Shown: in pieces, positions 42,057 to 42,514 of the stretch | Layout: each line of letters begins with the position of its first letter | How positions within the stretch are numbered: position 1 is the first letter of the stretch | Assembly: GCA_021817045.1 (NCBI GenBank) | Contig: JAKAWG010000041.1 | Coordinates: 1 to 42,514 of the forward strand | Reading direction: 5' to 3' | DNA: 42,514 nt | DNA from: Acidobacteriota bacterium | GTDB taxonomy: Bacteria; Acidobacteriota; Terriglobia; UBA7540 | Translations under genes and position numbers: made by a program | The notes under the pieces: generated by a model | Told to the model about the DNA's origin: nothing | What the model saw: only the letters and a program-made list of their open reading frames with translations | Databases searched by the model: none

Positions 42057-42514
42057 ATGAGCGTTTTGGCCATCCTTCCCGCCGCTGGGGCGGGTATCCG
42101 CATGGGGAGCGACACCCCGAAACAATTTCTCGCTCTCGAAGGCACTCCCATCTTCATCCACACGCTTCGCAAGTTTGACGCGGCGGACGCGGTCAGCGAG
42201 ATTTTTCTTGCTGTCCGGCCGGGGGAAACCGAACGGGTGGAGCAGGCGCTCGAAGGCGAGCGGTTGTCAAAACCGCTGCGGCTCACCGAAGGAGGCGAAA
42301 CGCGGCAAGAGACGGTGGCCCGCGCGCTCGAGCAGGCTCCGCCATCCACGCGCGTGGTTGTGGTCCACGACGTGGTGCGGCCGTTCATAACCGCGGAAAT
42401 GATCTCTCAAGCGGTGGAAGCGGCGACCGCAAGCGGCGCGGCTATTTTCGCCGTGCCGAGCGTGGACACTCTAAAGCAGATCGAACACGGCGCGATTCTG
42501 GGCACGATTCCGCG
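42057..42514 (+). CDS. ispD: IspD 2-C-methyl-D-erythritol 4-phosphate cytidylyltransferase (N-terminal part)
   Basis: Third step of the non-mevalonate isoprenoid pathway: transfers CMP from CTP to MEP. The first 152 residues are present and run off the window edge. The nucleotide-binding signature LPAAGAGIRMGSDTPKQFL, GGETRQETVARAL (a variant of the usual R-x-x-S-V block) and VVHDVVRPF are visible. ATG 42057 starts 45 bases after the PIN-TRAM gene, consistent with cotranscription. Confidence 0.95.
   Translation, partial: MSVLAILPAAGAGIRMGSDTPKQFLALEGTPIFIHTLRKFDAADAVSEIFLAVRPGETERVEQALEGERLSKPLRLTEGGETRQETVARALEQAPPSTRVVVVHDVVRPFITAEMISQAVEAATASGAAIFAVPSVDTLKQIEHGAILGTIP

Noticed and set aside
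1..42514. tRNA, rRNA, CRISPR array or insertion sequence
   Set aside because: No tRNA T-arm motif in a cloverleaf, no array of spaced direct repeats and no transposase were seen by eye in the intergenic regions. A covariance-model scan could still find an unusual RNA.

Overview
The window looks like chromosome of a GC-rich, Gram-negative, LPS-bearing bacterium, most likely an Acidobacteriota (Terriglobia-type) member. This is inferred from gene content: an LPS-export cluster with sigma-54, long HPF and RapZ, a very large patatin, an LssY_C protein and DUF1015. No rRNA, tRNA, CRISPR array, phage or transposase gene was seen. The content is mostly housekeeping with some accessory genes.

Layout. 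1-5.1 kb: the tail of an unknown gene, then a minus-strand pair of a secreted tandem-repeat protein and a giant membrane-spanning patatin-like phospholipase. 5.5-7.2 kb: thiG, ftsB-like and cutA. 7.2-12.9 kb: a tight minus-strand run cysS > class III aminotransferase > yraN > galT > trans-sulfuration enzyme, with ATGA/GTGA overlaps in its first half and a strong palindrome before the last gene. 13.1-16.3 kb: rpsU, a small zinc-ribbon protein, then a biotin carboxylase/BCCP pair closed by a hairpin terminator. 16.3-20.7 kb: a SurA-like lipoprotein, a NarX/NarL-type two-component pair and a bacterial histone-deacetylase-like amidohydrolase.

20.7-32.5 kb is a long co-directional minus-strand block: DHH phosphoesterase > LssY_C protein > cold-shock protein > recJ > lptC/lptA-like fusion > lptB > rpoN > hpf > rapZ > aldo/keto reductase. 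The lptB-rpoN-hpf-rapZ order matches the conserved proteobacterial arrangement, but the PTS genes usually found between hpf and rapZ are absent. The cold-shock gene has its own near-consensus promoter and a foldable leader of about 85 nt.

32.6-42.5 kb: a zinc alcohol dehydrogenase; a membrane histidine kinase with an NtrC-type sigma-54 activator (GAFTDA variant), which would work with the RpoN encoded nearby; an intergenic structured repeat; an anti-sigma kinase/STAS antagonist pair with a good promoter; DUF1015; der; a YacL-like PIN-TRAM membrane protein; and the start of ispD.

The strongest leads for new biology are the patatin with about ten membrane helices and a metallothionein-like cysteine cluster inserted between its catalytic Ser and Asp, together with its secreted repeat-protein partner; the cold-shock leader; the LptC-LptA-like fusion; the Cys-rich insertion in the aminotransferase; and the 65-bp double-hairpin repeat.
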